Notes: a model not told the origin generated them from the sequence alone. Counted from the first letter of the stretch, positions 38,612 to 49,081 are shown. The stretch: 64,000 nucleotides of DNA from Nitrosomonas sp. (GCA_024281995.1 JAMWZW010000001.1:806001-870000); one strand, 5' to 3'. Numbers and translations: made by a program.

Positions 38612-38788
38612 ATGGTTATGAAAAAACTTTCAACTGATAATACACATGTTGTCGATTTTATTAATCCCGATGAGATTGATGATGAAAGTGTGCTAGCGGA
38701 TGGAATGATTCCCGATAGTCGGATTGTAAAACTCATTGATGAGTTAGAAGCTAGCAACGATGATTCTGATGATAATGGCGATGAGTGA
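38612..38788 (+). CDS. Small acidic protein of unknown function
   Basis: 58 residues from the ATG at 38612, supported by AAGGAGA six bases before. A longer frame with an earlier start lacks such support. The sequence is strongly acidic, especially DEIDDESVLAD and the end DDSDDNGDE, with no membrane segment. The family is not recognised. It lies downstream of the orphan tail protein on the same strand, but nothing links them functionally. Confidence 0.5.
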   Translation: MVMKKLSTDNTHVVDFINPDEIDDESVLADGMIPDSRIVKLIDELEASNDDSDDNGDE

Positions 38789-38881
38789 AAACTATGTGCT
38801 AGCAACTAAAAAATTTCTTTTCTTTGACTAGGGGTTATGAAGACTACAGGCGCCTTCTTGTTGTTTTTCTATCGATAGTTA

Positions 38882-40588
38882 TTAGGCTTCACTTGCATAT
38901 ACGCAATTGCGCCCTTGTTTTTTTGCATAATAAAGTTGTTGGTCTGCAACGCAAATCAACTCATCAAGAGAAATTTCATTGTCATTCGTATGAGCGACGC
39001 CAAAGCTTGCAGTGAGTGAAATTTTCTTCCCTAGGGCAGTGGCAAGCTGAAGGGCTGAAATTTTTTCACGTAGCCGATCGGCCAAAGTTACTGCATCTGC
39101 TAATTTAGTATCGGGTAAGAAAATTAGGAATTCTTCACCTCCCCAACGTGCCAAGATATCTCCGCTACGCGCCTCTTTCTGTAAAGTATCAGCGAAGTGA
39201 ATTAATACTTGATCGCCAAATGCATGACCGTAATTGTCATTAAATAGCTTGAAATTATCGATATCAATCATAACAATTGAAGTATTGCTCTTGTTTCTTA
39301 AGCTCAGTGCCCAAATTGGCTTTACAAATTTATAAAATGAGCGACGGTTATTGAGGTTGGTGAGAGAATCAATACCTGCCATTTTTTCGGCAATCAGTTT
39401 TTCATTCTGACTAATGTTGAAACGTTCAGCAAGTGCCAACGCCAGTAAGATGGCGTCCCCCATCATGCCGATTTCAACTGCTCGATAAGTCAATAAATTA
39501 AAAGGAATTAATCCCCATATGGCATTTGCTGTAACCGCTCCGCCACAAATCGTGCAAATAGATGCCCATAAGAAATATTTTGCGAATTTATTGCCTGACC
39601 GCAGCGAAATGACTCCCAGAATAATCATCAAAACCGAGGAAATAAAAATGAAAAAAAGTGAGGTCAATAACGTTAATGCAAAGTTACCACTCAACATCAT
39701 TACCGCTATTAACGCACTGAAACCAAGACAACATCCAATGACGATACGGTAGACACGGATTAACGTTGTCTTAATGTTAAGGAAATGTAATGCAAAAAAT
39801 AATCCACTCACAGTACAAACTATAATCAAAATAGGATTTGACCACTGCTGCCACGTTGGGAAATCGGGCCATAGCCATTGATAACCGTGACCTGTGTAAG
39901 CAATGTTTAGGATCAGAAAACTCAACAGATAAATGGAATAAGATAAATAAGGATTACTGCGTAATCCGATATACAGCATGAAATTGTAAGCAACAAGTGC
40001 CAATATGAAACCATATACAAAGCCGTAACTATAGTTCTGTATTGTAGTTCTATCCGCAATTTTCTCGTCGCTCATGAAATATATGGGCAAAATCATGACA
40101 TCGATCGATTGTATGCGGATCAGAACAATGGTTTCGCCGCTTTCGTAACTATGATCAATCACAAAGAAGCGATGGTTAATAGGTCGTTTTGAAAATGGTA
40201 AAGTATCGCCAATATGATGATTGCTGATTATTTGATTTTGGCGAAAAAAATAAACATCGATGTTATCTAACCAAGGAACCTCTAACAGAATATTCCGATG
40301 AATAGCGTTATGTTGTGAATTCTTGACTTGAAGTGCGAGCCATCTGGGCTTTGAATTGATGCCAAAATTAATGACCGGATGATTGGTCGAGGAAAATTGT
40401 CCGTTTCTAAAAGCTTGAAAGGCGGAATAAGCATCTAAATGTATATCGTCACTCTGATAGACCTGCAAATATTCACCTATGGTTCCTGCATATTCTTGGC
40501 TGATGTCAATGGGTTTTGCATTTATCGATGAAATCCACAAGGATGTGATGAGGGCAAAGCCAAATAGCAGGAAGGGAATTTTTTTCAT
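38882..40588 (-). CDS. 7TM-DISM diguanylate cyclase
   Basis: 568 residues. A signal peptide (ends near INAKP), a periplasmic 7TMR-DISMED2 sensory domain (about 30-175), a block of seven transmembrane helices (185-390), and a C-terminal GGDEF domain with the active motif GGEEF. The RSGD five residues before it is an inhibitory I-site RxxD, so product feedback is expected. It makes c-di-GMP and pairs logically with the HD-GYP phosphodiesterase at 2.4 kb, although the two are not linked genetically. Confidence 0.92.
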   Translation of the reverse strand: MKKIPFLLFGFALITSLWISSINAKPIDISQEYAGTIGEYLQVYQSDDIHLDAYSAFQAFRNGQFSSTNHPVINFGINSKPRWLALQVKNSQHNAIHRNILLEVPWLDNIDVYFFRQNQIISNHHIGDTLPFSKRPINHRFFVIDHSYESGETIVLIRIQSIDVMILPIYFMSDEKIADRTTIQNYSYGFVYGFILALVAYNFMLYIGLRSNPYLSYSIYLLSFLILNIAYTGHGYQWLWPDFPTWQQWSNPILIIVCTVSGLFFALHFLNIKTTLIRVYRIVIGCCLGFSALIAVMMLSGNFALTLLTSLFFIFISSVLMIILGVISLRSGNKFAKYFLWASICTICGGAVTANAIWGLIPFNLLTYRAVEIGMMGDAILLALALAERFNISQNEKLIAEKMAGIDSLTNLNNRRSFYKFVKPIWALSLRNKSNTSIVMIDIDNFKLFNDNYGHAFGDQVLIHFADTLQKEARSGDILARWGGEEFLIFLPDTKLADAVTLADRLREKISALQLATALGKKISLTASFGVAHTNDNEISLDELICVADQQLYYAKKQGRNCVYASEA

Positions 40589-40872
40589 GCAGTAATGGTG
40601 ATTTATTTGGGAATTAACAAAAGATATGCGACAAGTTAGATGCGGGGGTAATTGCTATGTACTTCTGGGGTTTTGCGTGAGAATTATCCTACGTAATCGC
40701 TGTATACTATTCGATTTCTCCTTTCGGGTAAAGCAAAAAGCTGCAGTTTGAACAATTTGTTGCTTGATTATAGAAGCAATAAATATTTACCATAAACTTG
40801 AATCGATTAAAAATCATTATTCTAAAAATATTCTTATTTAAATTATTCGTTCGACTTAAGGTGACTCTCTTT

Positions 40873-41610
40873 ATGGACAATTCATATAATTTTACCTCGG
40901 TGAGCTATAAGTTGGCGGTAGTTGCTGCACTGATCATGATTTTGGCTATACTTGGCCATCGTCTGAGTATCCTGACTTTCCAGCTAGCCCTCTTGGGACT
41001 TGCACTTGGCACATTGATGGGATTGCTGGCTATTGCTTTCGGGTTATTTGAAATGATACGTGCAAAAAAAACACAAAAAGCACAAATTGCATCACCATCA
41101 CCAGCTGCCGGACCAACGTTGGGTTTATTAATTGTTACCCCGATTTTCGTAACGCTGCTGACCGGTTTTGGAACGCCAATGATTCATGATATTACTACCG
41201 ATTTGGAGCATCCTCCCGAGTTTATTGCGATTAAGACGTTACGTGCAGTCACAGATAACCCGCTGGAACGCAATGAGCCAGAAAACCTGGCCGCTTTGCA
41301 AAAACAGAGCTACCCTGATCTTGTTTCATTATTGCTTGATCGTCCGTTTGAAACTGTTTTTGAGCAAGCCGTAACACTGGTCAAAAAACGAGGTTGGGAA
41401 GTTACGGTTATCTCTGCAGCTAATGGCAGAATTGAAGCTACAGATACTACACTTATCATGGGCTTTAAAGACGATGTGGTAATCCGGATAGAAAAAGAAG
41501 GAAAGCAAACTCAAATTGATATGCGCTCTGTTTCTCGGGTAGGAAAAGGGGACTTGGGAACCAATGCAGCGCGTATTCGTTCTTTTCTGAATGATTTAGG
41601 AAAGGATTAA
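40873..41610 (+). CDS. DUF1499 membrane protein
   Basis: 245 residues from the ATG at 40873, nine bases after AAGGTG. An upstream in-frame start at 40798 would add a Lys/Phe-rich stretch of 25 residues and is less likely. Three hydrophobic segments (about 12-32, 38-60, 80-100) are followed by the DUF1499 domain, including FETVFEQAVTLVKKRGWEV and VIRIEKEGKQTQIDMRSVSRVGKGDLGTNAARIR. The function is unknown. It lies 56 bases upstream of the antiporter gene. Confidence 0.8.
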   Translation: MDNSYNFTSVSYKLAVVAALIMILAILGHRLSILTFQLALLGLALGTLMGLLAIAFGLFEMIRAKKTQKAQIASPSPAAGPTLGLLIVTPIFVTLLTGFGTPMIHDITTDLEHPPEFIAIKTLRAVTDNPLERNEPENLAALQKQSYPDLVSLLLDRPFETVFEQAVTLVKKRGWEVTVISAANGRIEATDTTLIMGFKDDVVIRIEKEGKQTQIDMRSVSRVGKGDLGTNAARIRSFLNDLGKD

Positions 41611-41666
41611 TCGCCGCTAAAGTGGAAAATGCTATCATCACCAAATATTGATTCATTATTAAAATT

Positions 41667-42926
41667 ATGACTAATCCTACAACTGTTCAATTGATCGGCA
41701 CGTTGCTTTTTGCCCTGGCCGTTATACATACTTTCTCGACTAAATATTTTGAGCACTTGGCGCATACACATCCACGCCATGCAGGGGTATGGCATTTGCT
41801 GGGTGAAGTGGAGGTGGTGTTTGGATTTTGGGCATCGGTTTTAATTGTATTTATGTTTGTCGCTAGCGGCAAACAGGAAGTAGTGGGCTACCTCAATTCG
41901 CGCGATTTCACCGAACCGATGTTCGTGTTTGTGATTATGACTATTGCGGGTACACGGCCTATTCTGGATTTCACGGCAGCTACCGTCAATTGGACTGCGC
42001 GTTACCTGCCTCTGAGTCAGGGTATGGCAATGTATTTTTTGATTCTGGCTTTTGTACCATTGCTGGGATCCTTCATTACTGAACCTGCTGCAATGACCTT
42101 GGCTGCATTAATGTTGCGCGAGATGTTATTCAGCAAGACGATATCGACGAAATTAAAATACGTGACAGTGGGGGTGTTGTTTGTAAATATTTCCATCGGC
42201 GGTACCTTGACTCCTTTTGCAGCACCTCCCGTGTTGATGGTAGCGGCAAAATGGGACTGGGATTTCATGTTTATGATTTCTAATTTTGGCTGGAAATCAG
42301 CGGTAGCTGTTATGTTTAATGCGGGCTCAGCGATGCTGTTGTTCAAGAACGAATTGAAGCATTTGAAATTGGAAGGTAGCACCAATGAATCACGCGTACC
42401 GATTCCGGTGGTGTTGATTCATATACTGTTTTTGGCGCTGGTAGTTTTGTTTGCCCATTACTCCGTACTGTTTATGGGTGTTTTCTTGCTTTTCCTTGGG
42501 TTTGTGACAGCTTATGAGCGGTATCAGACTCCACTCATTTTGCGTGAAGCGTTATTAGTAGCATTTTTTCTCGCTGGACTTGTGGTGCTGGGCGGTCAGC
42601 AGCAGTGGTGGTTGCAACCGCTATTGATGGATATGGATGATACGGCTGTATTTTTCGGAGCAGCCGCATTGACTGCGATTACCGACAATGCCGCATTGAC
42701 TTATCTTGGTTCATTGGTCGAAGGTTTAACCGAGGAGTTCAAGATAGCGCTGGTAGCCGGTGCAGTGACAGGTGGAGGCTTGACGGTGATTGCCAATGCG
42801 CCTAACCCTGCCGGTTTTGCTATTTTGCGTGATAAGTTCGATGATCAAACCATCCACCCGCTTGGGTTATTGATTGCGGCATTGCCGCCGACATTTGTAG
42901 CAATTATCGCATTTCGAGTACTCTAA
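41667..42926 (+). CDS. Putative Na+/H+ antiporter (PF07399-type)
   Basis: 419 residues with about ten transmembrane segments. HTFSTKYFEHLAHTHPRHAGVWHLLGEVEVVFGFWA is a signature of this little-characterised antiporter family, followed by GTRPILDFT, NISIGGTLTPFAAPPVLMVA and ITDNAALTYLGSL. It is expected to exchange Na+ or another cation for protons; the ion has not been assigned by sequence. It converges with the RND pump gene, and a bidirectional terminator lies between. Confidence 0.8.
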   Translation: MTNPTTVQLIGTLLFALAVIHTFSTKYFEHLAHTHPRHAGVWHLLGEVEVVFGFWASVLIVFMFVASGKQEVVGYLNSRDFTEPMFVFVIMTIAGTRPILDFTAATVNWTARYLPLSQGMAMYFLILAFVPLLGSFITEPAAMTLAALMLREMLFSKTISTKLKYVTVGVLFVNISIGGTLTPFAAPPVLMVAAKWDWDFMFMISNFGWKSAVAVMFNAGSAMLLFKNELKHLKLEGSTNESRVPIPVVLIHILFLALVVLFAHYSVLFMGVFLLFLGFVTAYERYQTPLILREALLVAFFLAGLVVLGGQQQWWLQPLLMDMDDTAVFFGAAALTAITDNAALTYLGSLVEGLTEEFKIALVAGAVTGGGLTVIANAPNPAGFAILRDKFDDQTIHPLGLLIAALPPTFVAIIAFRVL

Positions 42927-42973
42927 GATGTGAGAGCTTGTTTGTATTGATTGCATGAGATTTTTGCAATTGC

Positions 42974-43004
42974 AACAGAACTGGATCACTTATCCAGTTT
43001 TGTT
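42974..43004. terminator. Bidirectional hairpin between convergent genes
   Basis: A 13-bp stem (42974-42986 with 42992-43004, one G-U pair, core AACTGGAT/ATCCAGTT) closes a 5-base loop, CACTT. The right arm ends TTTTGTT, which gives a U-rich side for the plus strand. It sits between the antiporter gene and the RND pump gene. Confidence 0.75.
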
Positions 43005-43012
43005 ATAAAACC

Positions 43013-46000
43013 TCAACTTTTCTCAGCTGGAATTTGCGCGATTACTGGGGTTGATGATTGAGTCTCATCCGATATCTTTTTTACGGGTGGATCGTCGAAC
43101 CAGCGATAGAGCATAGGCATGACCACCATTGTCATCATCGTTGCCGTTGTTAAACCGCAAATTACTACGATTGCAAGAGGTTTCTGAACTTCTGAACCTA
43201 ATCCTGTAGCAGCTAGGAATGGTGCCAATCCGAGTACTGTAGTGGCGGCGGTCATCATCACCGGACGGAAACGTTGCTCACATGCTTTTCTGACAGATTC
43301 TTCAACACTGAAGCCTTTTTCACGCAATTCACGGACAAAGGAAATGAGTACTACACCGTTAAGGATAGAGGTGCCCCATACCGCAATAAAGCCTACCGAT
43401 GCAGGTACCGATAGATATTGACCCGAAACAAAAAGCCCGACAACTCCGCCGACCGAGGCAAAGGGTAGTACCAGATAAATAAGCCCTGCCAGCTTTACAG
43501 AATTAAACAGCATGAATAACAGGAAGAAAATGGCTGCCAATGTGATCGGAACAATTATGGAAAGAGTTGCCATCGCACGTTGCATATTTTCAAATTGTCC
43601 GCCCCAGACGAAGTAATAACCAGTAGGGAGTTTGATTTCTTTTGCGGTACGCTGCTGCAGTTCTTCTACAAATCCTCCCATGTCACGTCCATGTACGTTG
43701 GCACCGATAACCACCCGGCGTCTGGCAAATTCGCGTGAGATAATTGCCGGACCATCAACAACCTGTATATCTGCCACAGCACTCAGCGGTACCAATATAC
43801 CGCCTTGTGCCATACCATTTTGTACTGTTGTATTGACAGGCCTCAACAAAAGATCTTTGATTGCTTCCACATCATGGCGGAATTCTTCTGGAAATCTTAG
43901 CAGTAACGTAAAGCGCCGTTCACCTTCGAAAACTTGGGTAACGGCCTTACCGCCAATTGCCGTGGAGATCAATTCATTAACATCGGACACATTGATGCCA
44001 TGGCGGGCAATCGCTCTACGATCAATATTGATCGTCAATTCTTGTTGGCCCGACAAGCGTTCAATGCGGATATCCCTGGCACCAGGGGTAGATTTGACAA
44101 TGCGTGCTACTTGCTCCGAAAGTATGCGCAATTGTTCCAGATCGTCACCAAAAATTTTGATTGCTACCTGCGAGCGTACGCCGGTTACCATTTCATCTAC
44201 ACGCTGCGCAATAGGTTGCGACAGAACGATATTGACACCGGGTAACACGGCTAATGCTTTGCGGATGTCTTCTTCAATGTCGGCTTGTGTACGGCCTGAT
44301 CCTTCCAAATCGAGATCCGCAATTGGATCTGACTCATTCTGCGATGCTGGATCAGCAGGTGTATCACCACGGCCTAATTTAGATACAACATGTTTTACAC
44401 CTGGTACGGCGGCGATCAGCTTCATCGCTTCAGTTTCCAATTTAATAGCTTCATCCAGAGAAATAGATGGGGCACGAATAATTACCGGTGTAACTGCACC
44501 TTCCTTCATGATGGGGATGAACGATTTACCCAGGAAAGGGAACAGTGCAAATGCAAACATCAGCAAGCTTATTGCGATGACCATGGTTTTCTTTTGGTTG
44601 CTCATGGCCAGATTAAAGACACGCAAGTAACCACCTTTTAGTACAGCCACGATTTTCGTATCTTGATCACTGCCACCTTGTAGAAGATAATCGCTTAATA
44701 CAGGCGATAACAATATTGAAACAAAAAGTGCAACCAGTAGTGAGATGGCAATCGTCACAGCCAATGGACTGAAGGTTTTTCCTTCCATACCTTCGAGAGT
44801 CATCAGCGGCAGGAATACTAGGATGGTAACGAATACGCCAAAAATAACTGGCGTACCGACTTCAGCCACAGCATTGACAATAACATTAAACTTGGATTGT
44901 TCTGTATCTTTTGTCTGGCCCAAACGCTGATAAATGTTTTCAACTACCACTACAGTTGGATCGACCATCATACCCAATGCGATGGTCAACCCACCTAAAG
45001 ACATTAAATTAGCAGGCATGTCGTAGTAATTCATGATCATGAAAGTTACCAGCGGCGTAATAATTAAGGTAAAACAAACGACAATGCTGGTACGAACGGT
45101 ACCTAGAAAAATCGATAGCACCACGATAACCAGAATCAGGGACTCCATTAACGTGCTTTGTACTGTAGATAATGCGCCATCGACCAAATCCGTACGATCA
45201 TAGAAGGGGACGATCTGCAGGCCATTCGGTAGCATGCCTCGCTCATTGATTTCAGCTACTCTTTCTTTGATCCGCGTGACAATTTCTTTGGCATTGCCAC
45301 CGCGCAGCATCATGACGATGCCGGCGACTGATTCGCTATAGCCGTTCTTTATACTTGCGCCCTGACGAACTTCTCCCCCAAACTTTACCTCAGCGATGTC
45401 ACGTACATAAATTGGCACACCATTCATTTCTCTCAAAACGATATTGCGAATGTCATCCAAGGTAGCGATTAATCCTACCCCACGGATTAGGTATTGCTCA
45501 TAATGCAGTGCCAGAATATTACCGCTGGCGTTGGCATTATTAATGGCCAATGCGCGATCCACATCTGTTAGTGTGAGATCGTAGTGCCGCAGCTTATTGG
45601 GATCAGCGTAAACTTGATACTCTTTGACATGTCCGCCAATCGAATTGACTTCCGCCACACCACGGATTGAACGTAACAGTGGGCGTACAACCCAGTCTTG
45701 AATGGTACGCCGTTCGGTTAATTCTTCGACCGTTAATGGGCGTTTGCCATCATCCGGGTGCTCGATAGTATATTGATAAACTTCGCCCAGACCGGTTGAA
45801 ACGGGGCCTAGTACCGGTGTAATACCTGGTATCAGGCGAGGTGTTACGTCAATAATTCGCTCCATGACCAATTGGCGGGCAAAAAATACATCGGTTTGAT
45901 CGGTGAATACTAACGTGATCAGCGATAATCCGCTTTTATTCATGGAACGCATTTCAACTAATCCCGGTAAACCGGTCATGGCAATTTCTACCGGTACCGT

Positions 46001-46192
46001 AACCAATCGTTCCATTTCTTCGGGACTGCGGCCAATGGCTACTGTAGCTACTTGAACTTGGATGTTGGTAACATCCGGAAATGCATCGACCGATAGATTT
46101 TTTGCAGCAAATCCACCGGCAACACACAGCATCAATCCGATTACCAATACCAGTAGACGCTGGTTTAACATCGCACGTACGATTGCAGCCAT
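43013..46192 (-). CDS. HME-type RND efflux pump (CusA/CzcA family)
   Basis: 1059 residues, the standard length of a heavy-metal RND inner-membrane pump with twelve transmembrane helices. The N-terminal NQRLLVLVIGLMLC and VDAFPDVTNIQVQV are canonical. The helix 4 signature reads IALGMMVDPTVVVVENIYQ, which retains the essential Asp but not the DFGxxxDGA pattern of Zn/Co/Cd (Czc/Cnr) pumps, and is closer to the Cu/Ag-type pattern. It exports metal ions using proton influx. It starts 5 bases after the adaptor gene stop in the order channel-adaptor-pump. Confidence 0.92.
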   Translation of the reverse strand: MAAIVRAMLNQRLLVLVIGLMLCVAGGFAAKNLSVDAFPDVTNIQVQVATVAIGRSPEEMERLVTVPVEIAMTGLPGLVEMRSMNKSGLSLITLVFTDQTDVFFARQLVMERIIDVTPRLIPGITPVLGPVSTGLGEVYQYTIEHPDDGKRPLTVEELTERRTIQDWVVRPLLRSIRGVAEVNSIGGHVKEYQVYADPNKLRHYDLTLTDVDRALAINNANASGNILALHYEQYLIRGVGLIATLDDIRNIVLREMNGVPIYVRDIAEVKFGGEVRQGASIKNGYSESVAGIVMMLRGGNAKEIVTRIKERVAEINERGMLPNGLQIVPFYDRTDLVDGALSTVQSTLMESLILVIVVLSIFLGTVRTSIVVCFTLIITPLVTFMIMNYYDMPANLMSLGGLTIALGMMVDPTVVVVENIYQRLGQTKDTEQSKFNVIVNAVAEVGTPVIFGVFVTILVFLPLMTLEGMEGKTFSPLAVTIAISLLVALFVSILLSPVLSDYLLQGGSDQDTKIVAVLKGGYLRVFNLAMSNQKKTMVIAISLLMFAFALFPFLGKSFIPIMKEGAVTPVIIRAPSISLDEAIKLETEAMKLIAAVPGVKHVVSKLGRGDTPADPASQNESDPIADLDLEGSGRTQADIEEDIRKALAVLPGVNIVLSQPIAQRVDEMVTGVRSQVAIKIFGDDLEQLRILSEQVARIVKSTPGARDIRIERLSGQQELTINIDRRAIARHGINVSDVNELISTAIGGKAVTQVFEGERRFTLLLRFPEEFRHDVEAIKDLLLRPVNTTVQNGMAQGGILVPLSAVADIQVVDGPAIISREFARRRVVIGANVHGRDMGGFVEELQQRTAKEIKLPTGYYFVWGGQFENMQRAMATLSIIVPITLAAIFFLLFMLFNSVKLAGLIYLVLPFASVGGVVGLFVSGQYLSVPASVGFIAVWGTSILNGVVLISFVRELREKGFSVEESVRKACEQRFRPVMMTAATTVLGLAPFLAATGLGSEVQKPLAIVVICGLTTATMMTMVVMPMLYRWFDDPPVKKISDETQSSTPVIAQIPAEKS

Positions 46193-46197
46193 AAGGA

Positions 46198-47370
46198 TTA
46201 CTCCAATTCAGCCAGCTTGCGCTCGCTATCTAAATGAAAAGCTCCTTCTAATACAATCCGCTGATCAATTGTCAGTCCGCTCAGTACAGGCCGATAATTG
46301 GCAACTTCGGGACCCAATTCAACCAGTACGCGTTGAAAAAGGTTGTCGCTAACTTGGATAAAAACATAATCCTGGTTTAATTCACGCACAACAGCGGCTT
46401 CCGGAACGACCAGGATTTTTTGCTGCGTATCGGTAATGTGCATATTGGCGAGCATGTCCGGTTTCAATTTACGCTCAGGGTTTTCTACCAGAACACGAGT
46501 CATTACTGTCCGGGTCAATCGATTGACGGTATCGGATACAAAAATGATCACCCCATCAAAGTCGGTGCCGCTAATTGCCGGTACATTGATTTCCACATGC
46601 TGTTCCAAGCGGACATCGCGTGCAATCTGTTCCGGTACATCGCCAACTACCCAGACATAAGATAGATCAGCAACTTGAAAAAGCGGATCAGAGGGTTGAA
46701 CTACCTGACCAATAATAATATTACGTGCAATCACATAACCTTCGCGAGTAGCTCTAATATCCAGCCAAGGTAGAATTTTTCCCTTTTTGTTTAATTCTTT
46801 CATTTCATTATCACCCATACCGAATAATCTTAGCTGATCCGCAGCGGCTCCTAATTCAGCTTTTGCAATTTCCAGTTCGGATTGCCGCCGTTCCACTTCA
46901 GCAACGGGTATCGCGTCGGCAGCCAAGAGGTGGCGTGCACGGTCCGCAGCTTTCTGTGTTACGACGACACGTGACAACGCTCGTAAGTAGGCCAGTTGAG
47001 AGTTTGTTAAATCCGGACTGGTAATACGCGCAAGGGGTTGGCCTGGCTTAACATAATCACCCAAAATGACAAACATATCGATGATACGTCCTGTGACGTA
47101 AGAACCAATTTGCGCGGTTCTTTCTTCATCTATCTGTACCCGGCTCGGTACGAGTATTTTATCTGCAAGATCAATTAACGACGGCTGCCCGATTTTTAAT
47201 CGACTGGCCAGCTCTGGTCGCACAGTAATGCTATTGATATCCCTTTCTTCCTCAGCATCGTGCTGAACTGTTGCTTTCTCGGGGTCTTGAGCTGATTCAT
47301 TTTTATCGCATCCTGTCAGTAATAAAATAGAAATAGCAATACAGTTGATAAAAAAAAGTTGAAATTTCAT
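46198..47370 (-). CDS. RND periplasmic adaptor, lipoprotein (CusB/CzcB-like)
   Basis: 390 residues. A lipoprotein signal with lipobox LLTGCDKN places the protein on the membrane. The membrane-fusion-protein core shows VQIDEERTAQIGSYVTGRI, ITSPDLTNSQLAYLRAL and a lipoyl-barrel hairpin region; the C-terminus resembles the beta-barrel MFP domain (DTQQKILVVPEAAVV). It bridges the pump and the outer-membrane channel. Its start overlaps the channel-gene stop by four bases (ATGA), which implies coupled translation. Confidence 0.9.
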   Translation of the reverse strand: MKFQLFFINCIAISILLLTGCDKNESAQDPEKATVQHDAEEERDINSITVRPELASRLKIGQPSLIDLADKILVPSRVQIDEERTAQIGSYVTGRIIDMFVILGDYVKPGQPLARITSPDLTNSQLAYLRALSRVVVTQKAADRARHLLAADAIPVAEVERRQSELEIAKAELGAAADQLRLFGMGDNEMKELNKKGKILPWLDIRATREGYVIARNIIIGQVVQPSDPLFQVADLSYVWVVGDVPEQIARDVRLEQHVEINVPAISGTDFDGVIIFVSDTVNRLTRTVMTRVLVENPERKLKPDMLANMHITDTQQKILVVPEAAVVRELNQDYVFIQVSDNLFQRVLVELGPEVANYRPVLSGLTIDQRIVLEGAFHLDSERKLAELE

Positions 47371-48785
47371 TCTGGAACTAACTCCTTGGGATAATGTGCG
47401 CGTAACCGGTCGATTTCAGCAGCTGCAGAGTGCAGATCAAAACGGGCAAGTAGAGCATCACCCAGAATTCCTCGTAAAATGCGTTGTGAATCCAAAAACT
47501 CAATCAAGCCGCGCTCACCAAACTTGTAAGCAGCTTCAGCAACTTTAACTGCATTTTCCGCTTCTTTGATCAAACCACCCTCGAACATGGCTACACGCTG
47601 CACAGCAATCTGATAAGCTTGCCATGCAGCCTCAAATAGTTGACTGATTTCATAGCGACGGTATTCAAGCGATTCCTTTACTCGCGCTGAATCAAAAATA
47701 GCAGTGTCGATTTCACCGCGGCGGCGGTACCAAATCGGAATTCTGACACTCAAACCAGCAGTATTGGATTGAAACTGTTGATCTTGGTAATTGGTATATA
47801 AGACATTGATAGATGGTAAAATAGATGCACGTTCTTGGCTGATGCGCTTATTGGCGCGTTCCTGTTCGGCTTCCAGGCGGACCACATCCGGGTTGACAGT
47901 GGGCACTTGCTGGCGCAATACATCCAATGGTGGTAGATCAACCGAATCTTTTAACGAACCTTTGATTTGAAAATTTGCCGGTAATGCACCGGCCGTGAGT
48001 TGCATCAAAAAAACCTTGGCGCGTTCGGCGTTTAATCGTGCTGCTTCCTTGCGGTTATCTGCACTTTGCAATTCCGTATCGGCACGAATCAACTCAAAAC
48101 GAGCTACTTCCCCTCGTTCAACATTTGCTGCAATGCGCCGCCGTACGTCGCTGAGTAGGTCGTAAATACTTTGTTCCAAAGCAGCTTGCTCTTGCCGCAG
48201 CAATAGCTCATAAGCACGAACCCGCAGTTGTGCAGCTAAGTCGGCACTGACTTGATCTAGGCTAGCACGGCTGGCATCGACGATGGCTTCTGAAGCGCCA
48301 ATCCGCGCACTACGCATGAAAGGATTTTCAATGGGTTGAATAACGGTTACCGAATGTTGGTGATTCGATGGACCTGTGAATCTTTCTGGAAGTTGTCTGT
48401 CCATTGGGCCCATCATAAACATCACCTCAGGATTGAGGTATGCCGAGGCAGCAACAACGCCACCCTTGGCCATGCCAACCTGTGAGCGAGCCGCAAGCAC
48501 CAATCCATTGGCTTGTAAACCTAATCGTTGCACTTCTTCAATCGTATACGGCACTGCGGGTCCTTGCGATGTTATTGAAGCGGGCGGCATTCGCTTGGGT
48601 AATTCATGTTTGAATGGTGTTGTAGATGGAGTCAATTCACGTGCAGGTGGTGATGAGAGTGCCGGTGGTTGTAATGCATCTGCTCCGATAGGAAGGGGAA
48701 CGGATGGTTGCGCTGCTACGGTAGTCGCTGTGAATACTATGAATATGCTGAGTAATAATGAATATCGAAGTGGTAGTATTTGCAT
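47367..48785 (-). CDS. TolC-family outer-membrane efflux channel (CusC/CzcC-like)
   Basis: 472 residues. A signal peptide ends near TVAAQP, followed by a Pro/Ser-rich linker of about 55 residues and the duplicated outer-membrane efflux repeats, with heptad-like helices (VEVARFELIRADTELQSADNRK, ERANKRISQERA). It is the first gene of the pump operon. Upstream is a 296-base spacer shared with the divergent hydrolase gene, where the promoter must lie; no metal-box was recognised. Confidence 0.88.
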   Translation of the reverse strand: MQILPLRYSLLLSIFIVFTATTVAAQPSVPLPIGADALQPPALSSPPARELTPSTTPFKHELPKRMPPASITSQGPAVPYTIEEVQRLGLQANGLVLAARSQVGMAKGGVVAASAYLNPEVMFMMGPMDRQLPERFTGPSNHQHSVTVIQPIENPFMRSARIGASEAIVDASRASLDQVSADLAAQLRVRAYELLLRQEQAALEQSIYDLLSDVRRRIAANVERGEVARFELIRADTELQSADNRKEAARLNAERAKVFLMQLTAGALPANFQIKGSLKDSVDLPPLDVLRQQVPTVNPDVVRLEAEQERANKRISQERASILPSINVLYTNYQDQQFQSNTAGLSVRIPIWYRRRGEIDTAIFDSARVKESLEYRRYEISQLFEAAWQAYQIAVQRVAMFEGGLIKEAENAVKVAEAAYKFGERGLIEFLDSQRILRGILGDALLARFDLHSAAAEIDRLRAHYPKELVPE

Positions 48786-49081
48786 AGAGTTTTTCTTTTA
48801 CGAAGAAGCCAAGTTCTTCACATCTTTTTTACAAAAATTGCTTGCCATCATATACGAATTTAGAGATTCGGCAATATTAATAACATGGATAATCAGGTTT
48901 CTATTGTTGTTTTTAGCAACAGTATTCATGATGTTTGAAATTGAACATCAGGCGTAGAATCTAATTGATGGAAGCTGAATGATTGCTGAACGATGACAGA
49001 TATTGAGAGTAAAAGAGTCGTTTATAATTGTCCTATAGCCCACAGCTTACAGGGATTAACAACCAAATAATAATTATCAGA

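Noticed and set aside
43632-44630. 332-residue frame on the plus strand inside the RND pump gene
   Set aside because: It lies wholly antisense to the clearly coding pump gene, with Ser/Arg/Thr-rich low-complexity composition and no recognisable domain.
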